A DNA stretch of 19,304 nucleotides from Clostridia bacterium (lineage in GTDB: Bacteria; Bacillota_A; Clostridia; Christensenellales; Aristaeellaceae), in assembly GCA_017399225.1 (NCBI GenBank), contig JAFQEB010000139.1, forward strand, positions 1 to 19,304, in the 5' to 3' direction. Position numbers and translations under genes: made by a program. This document shows, piece after piece, positions 1-9,400 of this stretch (position 1 is its first letter; every line of letters starts with the position of its first letter). The notes under the pieces are model-generated. The model had not been told where the DNA came from. It was given only the letters and a program-made list of their open reading frames with translations, and searched no databases.

Positions 1-1236
<1,236 letters not shown>

Positions 1237-1247
1237 TTATTGGTGTT

Positions 1248-1274
1248 TTAGCACTCAAAAGGGGAGAGTGCTAA
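1248..1274 (-). promoter_or_regulatory. CIRCE operator (HrcA-binding inverted repeat)
   Basis: The sequence is TTAGCACTC, nine spacer bases, then GAGTGCTAA, a perfect match to the CIRCE consensus. It lies between the -10 box (1287-1292) and the groES ribosome site, so it falls in the early transcribed leader. In Firmicutes, HrcA binds this repeat to repress groESL and dnaK operons until heat stress. HrcA itself is not encoded in this window. Confidence 0.98.
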
Positions 1275-1286
1275 TCAGCAATAGTT

Positions 1287-1314
1287 ATTATACGCCATTT
1301 CTACCATACTGCAA
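1287..1314 (-). promoter_or_regulatory. groESL promoter
   Basis: Read on the minus strand, a perfect -10 box TATAAT (1287-1292) lies 16 bases from a weak -35 TTGCAG (1309-1314); CTTGCA with a 17-base spacer is an equivalent reading. The start of transcription would fall just before the CIRCE element, as expected for HrcA-controlled vegetative promoters. Confidence 0.8.
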
Positions 1315-1384
1315 GAGGAACAAATGTTCTATTTGCGCGTTTGCAACAATATTTCCTGCGAAAATGTGGGAATGGGAAAACCTG

Positions 1385-1414
1385 CTGTCCAATCACGACA
1401 AACTGTGCTATAAT
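1385..1414 (+). promoter_or_regulatory. mutY promoter, extended -10 type
   Basis: TATAAT at 1409-1414 is preceded by TGC (1406-1408), giving an extended -10 element TGnTATAAT. The -35 region (TGTCCA at 1386-1391, 17-base spacer) is poor, which is usual for extended -10 promoters. It stands about 30 bases before the mutY start codon and is divergent from the groESL promoter. Confidence 0.72.
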
Positions 1415-1443
1415 AAACCGAAAGAAAAGTTGGAGGAATCATC

Positions 1444-2520
1444 ATGACAGAAAGGATTCGGCGGCAGCTGCTGCAATGGTACGATGCTCATGCACGGGTG
1501 CTGCCCTGGCGCGGCGTCCACGATCCTTATCGTACCTGGGTATCCGAAACCATGCTTCAGCAGACGCGTGTTGAAACGGTCATAGGTTATTATCAGCGAT
1601 TTCTGGAGAGGTTTCCCACAGTTGAAGCGCTGGCGGAAGCCGATCAGGACGAGGTGCTGAAGCTGTGGGAGGGTCTGGGGTATTACAGCCGGGCGCGGAA
1701 CCTGCACAAGGGCGCAAAGCAGGTGATGGCGGACTTCGGCGGTCAGATCCCATCTGACGTGGAGGCCCTGCGCGGCATCAGCGGGATCGGTCCCTATACG
1801 GCAGGCGCGATTGCGAGCATTGCTTTTGAACAGCCCGTGCCCGCGGTGGACGGCAATGTGATCCGCGTGGTGAGCCGCCTGCGTGGCATCCGGGAGAACG
1901 TGGGAATCCCATCCGTACGTCGTGCGCTGGAGGGGGAGACTGCCGCCCTTGTACCGGATGAACGTCCGGGCGATTTCAACCAGGCGCTGATGGATCTGGG
2001 CGCAAGGATCTGTACTCCGGGTACCCCAGCCTGTGAGCAATGCCCTTTGCGGGACGTATGCGACGCCTTTGACGCAGGCGACGCGGAGGAGCTTCCCGTT
2101 CTTCCGCGGAAGAATCCGCCCAGGCAGCTGGAATATGACGTATGCCTGATCTTCAGCGGCGACCGTGTCCTGATGCGGCAGCGCACGGAGACGATGCTCC
2201 ATGCCCTGTGGGTCTATCCGATGCTGGAGGAATGGCACAGCCCGCACGAGCTGCCCGACCTGATCAGACGGAAGCTGCGTCTCTGTGCAGACGAGTGTGC
2301 CTCCGAGGGCGAGGCCAGGCATGTCTTCACCCATCAGGTGTGGAATATGCACCTGTACAGCCTCCACATCAGCGCGGATGCGGCTGCGCCGGAGGGATGG
2401 CAGTTTTTCACGCTGGAGGAGATGCAGCGCCTGACCATCCCTACGGCCATGAAAGCGCCCCTGCGGATCGCGCGGGAAAGACTGCAGCGGTTTGATGGGA
2501 TTTGTTTGCCAAACATTTGA
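1444..2520 (+). CDS. mutY: A/G-specific adenine DNA glycosylase MutY
   Basis: MutY removes adenine mispaired with 8-oxoguanine, part of the oxidised-guanine (GO) repair pathway. The 358-residue product has the full architecture. The helix-hairpin-helix glycosylase core carries WVSETMLQQTRVETV (catalytic Glu35) and GISGIGPYTAGAI followed by the catalytic Asp136 in AVDGNV. The [4Fe-4S] cluster loop has Cys190, 197, 200 and 206 in C-x6-C-x2-C-x5-C spacing. The C-terminal third is the MutT/Nudix-like domain that reads 8-oxoguanine, including FTHQVWNMHL. The start ATG follows GGAGG by about 8 bases. The gene has its own promoter and is not functionally linked to groESL. All key residues are present, so it should be active. 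Confidence 0.96.
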   Translation: MTERIRRQLLQWYDAHARVLPWRGVHDPYRTWVSETMLQQTRVETVIGYYQRFLERFPTVEALAEADQDEVLKLWEGLGYYSRARNLHKGAKQVMADFGGQIPSDVEALRGISGIGPYTAGAIASIAFEQPVPAVDGNVIRVVSRLRGIRENVGIPSVRRALEGETAALVPDERPGDFNQALMDLGARICTPGTPACEQCPLRDVCDAFDAGDAEELPVLPRKNPPRQLEYDVCLIFSGDRVLMRQRTETMLHALWVYPMLEEWHSPHELPDLIRRKLRLCADECASEGEARHVFTHQVWNMHLYSLHISADAAAPEGWQFFTLEEMQRLTIPTAMKAPLRIARERLQRFDGICLPNI

Positions 2521-2545
2521 CATAACCTGCACTTTTTGGTATCAT
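2517..2545 (+). promoter_or_regulatory. Promoter of the PRTase-like gene
   Basis: A perfect -35 box TTGACA (2517-2522) and TATCAT (2540-2545) are separated by exactly 17 bases. The -35 overlaps the mutY stop codon, so the downstream gene has an independent promoter that starts inside the mutY end. The inferred transcript starts about 35 bases before the start codon. Confidence 0.85.
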
Positions 2546-2589
2546 AAACAGGCAACAACGGTTCAATTTCATCGTAAGGAGAGATTGCC

Positions 2590-3234
2590 ATGGCTATTCG
2601 TCTTTTTGAAACCCGCACCAATAACTCCAACGTCCCGCTGCGCGTTGCGATGGGTCACTTTGCGACCAGCCACAGCCATATCAACTACTATATCGACCTG
2701 ACCATGACCAAGCACCGTCTGTCCGAGGCCCGTGAGGTCGCGGCGCATCTTTGCAGCATGATCAGCCATGCGACGGTCATTGATACCATCCTCTGCCTGG
2801 ACGGCACTGAGGTCATCGGTGCCTGTATGGCCAGCGAAATGACTCGCCGCGGCTATGAGAACGTCAATGCCCACAACACCATCTACATCGTTACGCCCGA
2901 ACACACCACCGGCTCCCAGCTGATCTTCCGCGAGAACTCCGCGCCGATGATCGTGGGCAAGAACGTGCTGGTGCTGGCGGCTTCCGTCACGACTGGCTAC
3001 ACGGTGCAGGCGGCTGTCGAGGCGATCCGCTACTACAGCGGCAAGCCTGCCGGCGTATGCGCCATCTTCACCTGCGTGGATGAGTGCTCCGGCTTCGATG
3101 TGAACGCCGTGTTCACCATGAAGAACGATCTGCCGGATTATGCTTCCATGTCTTCCCACGAGTGCCCGATGTGCAAGGCGGGCCGCCGCCTGGACGCCAT
3201 GGTCAACGCCTTCGGCGTGTCCAGCTTCACCTGA
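2590..3234 (+). CDS. Orotate phosphoribosyltransferase-like protein lacking the PRPP acidic pair
   Basis: The 214-residue product has a type I phosphoribosyltransferase fold pattern: a hydrophobic strand and loop VLVLAASVTTGYT (residues 126-138) sits where the PRPP-binding motif belongs. In active enzymes this motif carries two adjacent acidic residues before the TTG turn; here they are Ala130 and Ala131. The N-terminus is distinctive (MGHFATSHSHINYYIDLT, 21-38) and the C-terminal end carries HECPMC (Cys192 and Cys195), a possible metal-binding knuckle. Similar Clostridial proteins are usually annotated as orotate phosphoribosyltransferase, but no pyr gene is nearby and the altered motif argues against assuming that reaction. 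A role in nucleotide or PRPP sensing is possible but unproven. The start follows AAGGAGA by 8 bases; a terminator lies 24 bases after the stop. Confidence 0.82.
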   Translation: MAIRLFETRTNNSNVPLRVAMGHFATSHSHINYYIDLTMTKHRLSEAREVAAHLCSMISHATVIDTILCLDGTEVIGACMASEMTRRGYENVNAHNTIYIVTPEHTTGSQLIFRENSAPMIVGKNVLVLAASVTTGYTVQAAVEAIRYYSGKPAGVCAIFTCVDECSGFDVNAVFTMKNDLPDYASMSSHECPMCKAGRRLDAMVNAFGVSSFT

Positions 3235-3257
3235 TTTTTCATAGCATTCTGCATGAG

Positions 3258-3292
3258 AAAGCCGCTCCGGAGCAAGGCTCCGGAGCGGCTTT
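3258..3292. terminator. Bidirectional intrinsic terminator
   Basis: A 16-bp perfect stem (AAAGCCGCTCCGGAGC against its complement, arms 3258-3273 and 3277-3292) with a 3-base loop lies between two convergent genes, 24 bases after one stop codon and 10 bases after the other. It is flanked by A and T on both sides, though the T-runs are short (three). It probably ends both transcripts. Confidence 0.88.
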
Positions 3293-3301
3293 GTATGTTA
3301 C

Positions 3302-6268
3302 TTATTTGCTCCAGATGACCAGGCCGCTGTTGGCGGGGTAGATCTGGGCGGTCTGGTTCGGGTTGCTTCGCTGCGCCATGGCCTTGGCGTAGATGTAGGC
3401 CTCGTACAGCGTGATCGCGTTATTGCCGTCGCGGTCTGCGTTCAGGGCGCTGATGGCGCTGTCGGTAGCAACATTCCAGCCGCTGCCGTGGCAGAGCCCG
3501 TAGGTGAACAGGCCAAAGTACTTCTCAGCCTTGTTGTCCCCGTTGCTGTCATAGCCCATGGAAACGGACTGCTCCGTGGAGTGGGCGGCGGTGATGACGT
3601 AGTAGCCGCTGTTGGCCAGGTCGTTCTCGCCGCGGGCGATCAGCATCGGCTGCTCGGTGAAGCGTTCTTCTCCGGCGGGAAGCTGCACTGCGTCAGCGCT
3701 GCGCACATAAACCTCCGGACTGCTGGCAAAGGTGTTGACCACCAGGCTGTTGAAGGCGCTCAGTTCCGCTGAGGAGACGTCGCCTCCAGTGCTCTTGCCG
3801 ATCATCGCGCCGGAATGGCAGCTGTCGATGATCACGATCTTCTTGCCGGGGATCCTGTCCAGCTCCTCCTTGAGGCGGGAGACGGAAAGGTAGGTGTGGT
3901 ATACGCCTACCAGGGAGCCGTGGAAACTGGTCTCAGGTGTGTTCGCGCCGTGGCCGCTGAAGTAGAACAGGGATACGTCGTTGCTGCCGGCGTCGGCAAA
4001 GGTGCTGCGGATGGCGCTGATCATGCCGCTGTCGGAGAGGTTGAGCTGCGTGTTGACCTGATAGGGCGTGCCGGTCATGCGGCGCAGCATGGTGGCCATG
4101 GCTCTTGCGTCATTATCGCTGCCGGGCAGCTGATTGGTTTCGTTGGGGTAGGTGTTGCCGAGCACCAGCGCCCGGTAGGTGGGCTTGGCCTCCTTATAGG
4201 TATGGACGATCTCCTCCGACCACTGGCCCATGCTCACGTCGCCGTTGGAGAACAGGCGCACCGGGCGCACGCGGTAGTAGTAGGTCTTGCCCAGCTGCGC
4301 GGTGGAATGGAAGCCGTAGGGGGTGCTGACGCGGCCGTTGCCGTTGCCGGTGGGGTAGGTGCCGGCCGTGGTGCTGATGTATACGTCGTAATGGCTTGCG
4401 CCGGTAACTGCGGGCCAGGACAAACGAACGCCCTGGTTCTGGATATCCTCATCCACAACGCCGGTGACGTCAGGCAACCAGACGCCCATGCCGATGTTGC
4501 CCTTGAGGCTGAAGCAGCGCCAGCCTTCGGGCTGACAGAGCTTGAAGGAATAGACGAAGTAATAGTACACCTCGCCTGGGAGCATGGTGGTGTCGGTGTA
4601 GGTGGTCACGGGGGTATCCAGCACGACCAGCTTCTGGTAGTTGGTCACGTCCGGGTCGGAGAAAGCGCGGCGGTAGATGACGTAGCCGCTGGCGCCGGGG
4701 ATAGCGTCCCAGGTGAGCTTGAGGCCGGTTTCCGTCCAGTCATACTGCTGGAAGGAGGGAGTTTCCATCGGGCTGCCGACCATGATAACGCGGCTGCTGT
4801 TGCCGGTGATGAACTCGCCGTTCTCCAGCTTCCGCTTGGGGATCACCCGGAAATCATAGGCCAGGTCAAAGGAAATGTTGGAGATATCGCAGTAGTCGGT
4901 GACCAGGTTGGTGCGGACGATGCTCCATTCGTCTGCGCCGTGGACGGACATCATCACGTCGTAATGGGTCGCGCCGGTAACGGCTGTCCAGGTCAGGCGG
5001 ATGGTGCTGGTGTCCTTGCCGCGGGGATCGTTGATCTTGGCGTCACCCAGTACGATGTAGGTATATGCAGCAGAGTGGGGGCTGGCGTTGAGCGTGTTGC
5101 CGTTCGCGTCATACTGGACGGCCTGGACGCAGAAATCGTAAAGAATGGTCTGGTCGATCTCGGTGGTGGTATAGGAGGTACCGGTCACCGTGGCGAGAAC
5201 GGCATATTCGGCGTCAGGATCCTCGGTGGGCTTATAGAGCACGTTGTAGCCCTCAGCATCGGCGACGCCGTCCCACTTCAGGGTCATCTTGCCGAGCCGG
5301 TTATGGGAGGCGGAAAGATTGGCAGGGGCCGTCAGGGCCTTGTAGGCGACAAACTTGCCGATCTCATCGGTGCCGGCGGGCTCAAGGGAAGGCTCGGGCA
5401 GCGGAGCGGCGGTGGCTTCGGGAACGAATTCCACAAAGGAATCTTCTTCGCCGGAAATAACCGGTGTGGCGACAGGAGCGGTATCAGCGCTGGGCTCGTC
5501 GAAGATCTCAGGTGCATCGGTAGCTTCCGGCTCAGTGGTAGTTTCCGGTTCAGTGGTGACTTCGGGTTCAACCGTGACTTCCGGATCAGTGGTAGCTTCG
5601 GGAACGAACTCCACAAAGGAATCTTCTTCGCCAGAAATCACCGGTGTGGCAACAGGGGTGGTATCAGTGCTGGGCTCGTCGAACACCTCAGGTGCATCGG
5701 TAGCTTCCGGCTCGGCAGTGACTTCGGGTTCAACCGTGTCTTCCGGCTCTGCGGTAACCTCCGGCATAGCGGTGACCTCGGGCCTGGGCGTAGCCGTCGG
5801 CGCCTCGGTCACTTCAGGTGCGCTGCAGGTGGTCTCGATTATCAGCAGCACATGACCGCGGTACATCCGGCCTGTCGTCTCGTTGAAGGGCTGCTGATCA
5901 TAGGATGCAGCGGCCTGCTCGCCAAGCATATGCAGGGAAGCGGCCTTGACCCAGCCGGTATGCAGTGACGTACCGTCATACAGCGTGACGCGGACGGCCT
6001 TGCCGCTCTCGGTCATTTCCGAGGCGAAAACAACGCCGCTTTCTTCCGCCTGGATATAGCTGCCCCAAAGACCGGAGCTTTCATAAATCCGGGCGTGATA
6101 ATCTATGCGGGCGAGCCCTGCAGAAAATGCGGGAGCTTCTGCCTTCTGCTCCTGGAATACCTCCGCGGGTGCGGCAGGCGCTTCAGCTTCCTCAGCATAA
6201 GCCGGGAAGACAGTCAGGGCGATCAGCAGTGAGAGAAATAGGGAAACAAAACGACGGGTCATCCTCAT
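3302..6268 (-). CDS. Secreted caspase-like (C14-type) cysteine protease with Pro/Glu/Thr repeat linker and four Fn3 modules
   Basis: The 988-residue product begins with a signal peptide (basic RMTRR, hydrophobic VSLFLSLLIALTVF, cleavage near AYA-EE). Residues about 50-115 may be a small SH3-like beta domain. Residues about 150-300 form a Pro/Glu/Thr/Val linker of EPEVT-type hexads with a 60-residue duplication. Four Fn3-like modules span about 312-695. The C-terminal 290 residues are a caspase/metacaspase fold: YRALVLGNTYP, the catalytic His773 in YFSGHG and Cys817 in IIDSCHSG. Two EF-hand-like loops follow (near 907 YDSNGDNKAE and 945 ADRDGNNAITLYEAY), suggesting calcium dependence. An upstream ATG at 6274 is only 2 bases from AAGGAGG; ATG 6268 has 8-base spacing and is preferred. 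It has its own promoter, divergent from the glycan cassette. The protein substrate is unknown. Confidence 0.9.
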   Translation of the reverse strand: MRMTRRFVSLFLSLLIALTVFPAYAEEAEAPAAPAEVFQEQKAEAPAFSAGLARIDYHARIYESSGLWGSYIQAEESGVVFASEMTESGKAVRVTLYDGTSLHTGWVKAASLHMLGEQAAASYDQQPFNETTGRMYRGHVLLIIETTCSAPEVTEAPTATPRPEVTAMPEVTAEPEDTVEPEVTAEPEATDAPEVFDEPSTDTTPVATPVISGEEDSFVEFVPEATTDPEVTVEPEVTTEPETTTEPEATDAPEIFDEPSADTAPVATPVISGEEDSFVEFVPEATAAPLPEPSLEPAGTDEIGKFVAYKALTAPANLSASHNRLGKMTLKWDGVADAEGYNVLYKPTEDPDAEYAVLATVTGTSYTTTEIDQTILYDFCVQAVQYDANGNTLNASPHSAAYTYIVLGDAKINDPRGKDTSTIRLTWTAVTGATHYDVMMSVHGADEWSIVRTNLVTDYCDISNISFDLAYDFRVIPKRKLENGEFITGNSSRVIMVGSPMETPSFQQYDWTETGLKLTWDAIPGASGYVIYRRAFSDPDVTNYQKLVVLDTPVTTYTDTTMLPGEVYYYFVYSFKLCQPEGWRCFSLKGNIGMGVWLPDVTGVVDEDIQNQGVRLSWPAVTGASHYDVYISTTAGTYPTGNGNGRVSTPYGFHSTAQLGKTYYYRVRPVRLFSNGDVSMGQWSEEIVHTYKEAKPTYRALVLGNTYPNETNQLPGSDNDARAMATMLRRMTGTPYQVNTQLNLSDSGMISAIRSTFADAGSNDVSLFYFSGHGANTPETSFHGSLVGVYHTYLSVSRLKEELDRIPGKKIVIIDSCHSGAMIGKSTGGDVSSAELSAFNSLVVNTFASSPEVYVRSADAVQLPAGEERFTEQPMLIARGENDLANSGYYVITAAHSTEQSVSMGYDSNGDNKAEKYFGLFTYGLCHGSGWNVATDSAISALNADRDGNNAITLYEAYIYAKAMAQRSNPNQTAQIYPANSGLVIWSK
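5411..5704 (-). repeat. 180-bp-period tandem duplication in the protease linker
   Basis: Two near-identical 114-bp blocks (5411-5524 and 5591-5704) recur with a 180-bp period. They encode 38-residue units (ATDAPE(V/I)FDEPS...EEDSFVEFVPEAT) that differ at three residues. Between them and beyond lie shorter 18-bp repeats encoding EPEVTT-like hexads. The high identity suggests recent duplication, and copy number may vary between strains. Confidence 0.9.
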
Positions 6269-6320
6269 GGGCATGGCCTCCTTGTGTCAGGGGTGCGAAT
6301 ATATGCAGAATTCCAATCAT

Positions 6321-6349
6321 ATTATAGGCTTTTGACCGGGTTTGGTCAA
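6321..6349 (-). promoter_or_regulatory. Promoter of the secreted protease gene
   Basis: On the minus strand TTGACC (6344-6349) and a perfect TATAAT (6321-6326) are separated by 17 bases. The -35 box is one arm of a TTGACC-N6-GGTCAA inverted repeat (6332-6349), which could be an operator. The 5' leader would be about 45 bases. Confidence 0.82.
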
Positions 6350-6416
6350 GGCCGGACGGGAGAAAGTTACAATCGTAACAACATGGCGCAGCAGTGTGTA
6401 AAAGTCCGGCAACGGC

Positions 6417-6445
6417 TTGCCAAGCAAGGGTGGATATGGTAAAAT
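6417..6445 (+). promoter_or_regulatory. Promoter of the glycan cassette
   Basis: TTGCCA (6417-6422) and TAAAAT (6440-6445) are separated by 17 bases, about 54 bases before the GTG start at 6499. The position of this promoter argues against using ATG codons further upstream (6394, 6436). No other promoter is evident before the next three genes, so the cassette is likely one transcript. Confidence 0.6.
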
Positions 6446-6498
6446 GGATGAAACATATCCGCCGTTTTACCGGCTGTCAGGAAAGGGGAGTGCGCAGC

Positions 6499-9400
6499 GT
6501 GGCCGTCAGGCTTTCGGTGGTCGTGCCGGTCTATGGCACGGAAAAGTATCTGCGCAAATGCCTTGATTCCCTGGCGGTACAGACGCTCCGGGAGGCGGAG
6601 TTCATCCTGGTCAACGATTGCACGCCCGATCATGCGGCGCGCATCATGGCAGACTATGCGGCCAAGGACGGCCGCTTCCGCGTTGTTACCCATGAGCAGA
6701 ATCGCGGTCTGTTTGCATCCCGGGTCACGGGGGCGGAGCAGGCTATCGGCGAATATATCGCTTTTTTGGATAGTGACGACTATGTTTCCGTCGATTTCTA
6801 CCGTTCTGCGGTGGAATGTGCAGATCATGGCGATTTTGACGTGGTCATGGGCGATACTGTGTGGGTGCAGCCGGACGGCCAATGCCTGACAAGGCCCCTG
6901 CATGAGGCGTGCATCCCCGCCGACCATATGTATGGGGATGAGATTCGCCGTGCCTTCTACAGCCAGGAGCTGAGCTGCTACAGCTGGCATACGGTCTGGA
7001 ACAAGGTGTATCGCCGGGAGCTCTTTGCCCGCTGCCTGCCTGTTTTCCGCAGGCTGACGGAGCATGTGATCATGACGGAGGACGTCGCCTTTTCATCTGT
7101 CCTGCTGTATGAGGCAAGGTCCTTTGCGCGTATACATGGCAACGGCGTGTTCTACTGTATGCACGCTGCCTCTGCCACGAACGCCGCTCATGCAGATCAG
7201 AAGCGCTTCTTCAAAAACTACGGCGATATCGTCACGGTGTTTGATTTTGTAGAGGGCTTCCTGCGGGAAAAGCAGGATGAAGCGTGCCTGTCACACCTTG
7301 CCAATGCCCGGCGGTGGTATTGCCGCATGTGGACGGAGGCAAGGCAGAAGTGTGCACCGGCAGGGGAGGCGAAGGAGAGAGCGGATGCGCTCACAGCTCG
7401 CCTTGCGCCTGGCTTTGACGCGGATGCGGGCCGTGACAATGCGGAGATCTGGTGGTTCGATCAGCCGACCCTCCCTTGGAACGACGGCCTTGAGGCCATC
7501 AAACGGGCCATTGCAGGTTTGGATGGCTTCGTTCCTCAAACGGTTTCCTTTGACGTGTTTGATACGCTGATCCAGCGCCCCTTCCGTCAGCCGACGGATC
7601 TGTTCTCCATGCTGGAGGAACGGTGGCGCAGGGAAAACCGCCGCTGCCTGCTGTCCTTTGCCGACGCCCGCGCCGAAGCGGAAACCTCCGCCCGTGTCTG
7701 GGCAAGGGGACGTAAGGAAGATATTGATCTGTACGATATCTACAATGCCCTGCGCGTCACCTGCGGCGCGTCGGAGGACTGCGCGGACGCCATGCGCTTT
7801 GCCGAATGCGAAGCGGAGATCGCGTTTGCGCGGCCCCGTCATACGGGCATTGCGCTTTACCGGCTTGCAAAGGCAATGGGCCGCCGCGTGGTGCTGATCT
7901 CCGATATGTATCTGGACAGCGCGACCATCTCCGCGATGCTGAACAAATGCGGCGTTTCGGACTGGGACGCCTTCTTCCTCTCCAATGAGCAGAATGCGCT
8001 GAAGTGGAACGGCGGCCTGTATCAGAAGGCAATCGCGCAGCTGGGCGCAGCGCCTGAGAGCATCCTGCATATCGGCGACCACTGGGAGAACGACTTTATC
8101 CAGCCCCGTAAGCTGGGGATGCACGCCATGCACCATCCCCGTGCAATGGATGTAATGACGGATCGGCGGCGGACCCTGCTGGGGACGCTCGGCCTTCAGA
8201 GCGCCGCCTCCTTTTCGGGAGAGCGCTCCATGCAAGCCGCGCTTTCCTTCCGGTGTATGCAGGGACTCACGGCCTGCCGCTTTTTCGACAACGGCTTTGC
8301 CGCAACGGCGGAGGATTCCTGCTTCGGGCATTCCCCGGCGCTCCTGGGCTATTATGCTGTGGGCGGGCATGTGCTGGCTCTGGCCCAATGGCTTGTGCGC
8401 AGCGCCAAAAGGGACGGCGTCAGGAGGCTTGTTTTCCTGGCGCGGGACGGCTGGCTGGTCAAGCAGGCGGTCGATCTGATCCTGAAGCCGGAGGACGGCA
8501 TCGTGACGGACTATCAGCCGGCGTCACGGCGCTGCCTGCTGCCTGCGCTGACGGTCAATCCTTCTGATTTCTATGCCCTGCCGATCAATACGCCGGCTTA
8601 TTCAGTTTGCAAGCTCCTTGAACTGCTCGACTTCTGCACGCCGGACAAGCCTGCGGAAGAGCTGCGGCAGATGGTGGAGGCTGCAGGTTTTGCGTGGGAT
8701 ACGCCCTTCCAGGGCCGTTACCGGTATCTGGAGTTCATCCGCTGGTATCTTGAAAACCTGTATGATGGCATCCGTCACCAGAAGGCGTATAACATCCTGC
8801 GGGAGTACTTTGAGCCGATCCTGACGGAGGATGCGGCCTGCTTCGATATGGGCTACACCGGCCGCCTGCAGGCGGCGCTGAATCAGCTGGCATGCCGCAG
8901 CGTTCCGGTATACTTTGTTCACCGCGACGAAAAGGACTGCCAGCGCCTGGAAGCTGCGTACGAGTTTGAGGCCCGCTGCTTCTATGGCATGAAGCCCGGT
9001 ATGTCCGGCGCCTTCCGCGAGTTCCTGCTGTCTTCCGACGAGGCGCCCTGCATCGGGTTTGCCCGCACGGAGAAGGGTATACAGCCGGTTTACGGGCGGA
9101 GCGAGTATAATGTGGCGGCGCGCTTCTTCATCAGAACTGTGCAGCGTAGTGCCCTCCGCTTTGTTCGGGACTACACCGCCTGCTTTGCAGGCACCCTGGC
9201 GGAGCAGCTCAGCGGGCAGGTCTGTTCCATGCCCTTTGAAAGCGCGCTGCGCTACCTTGGCGAACCCGATCTGAAGATGCTGGGGGCTATCCGCTTTGAG
9301 GATACCGTCTTTGCCGGCCGCGACGATCTTGACCTTGCGTCCCTTGTCCGCGATCAGGCGCGCGCTGCCAATGCGGAAGGCGCGGAGCTCCTGCGCGGCC

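Noticed and set aside
1408..2532. A 374-codon open frame antisense to mutY.
   Set aside because: The plus-strand product has every MutY catalytic and cluster residue. The antisense product has no recognisable family, and it would run over both flanking promoters.
5411..5704. Template/variable repeat pair of a diversity-generating retroelement.
   Set aside because: Both copies lie in one linker in frame, differences are not concentrated at adenines, and no reverse transcriptase gene is present.
3815..5968. A 717-codon open frame on the plus strand, antisense to the protease gene.
   Set aside because: Its product is a low-complexity Gly/Ala/Val/His-rich chain with no recognisable domain, and no suitable ribosome site. 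The opposite strand encodes a signal peptide, Fn3 modules and a caspase active site in a proper gene context.
6394..6498. A longer N-terminus for the glycosyltransferase fusion starting at ATG 6394 or 6436.
   Set aside because: These ATGs precede or overlap the likely promoter, lack a ribosome site, and add residues before the conserved GT2 start SVVVPVYG. GTG 6499 has a good ribosome site.
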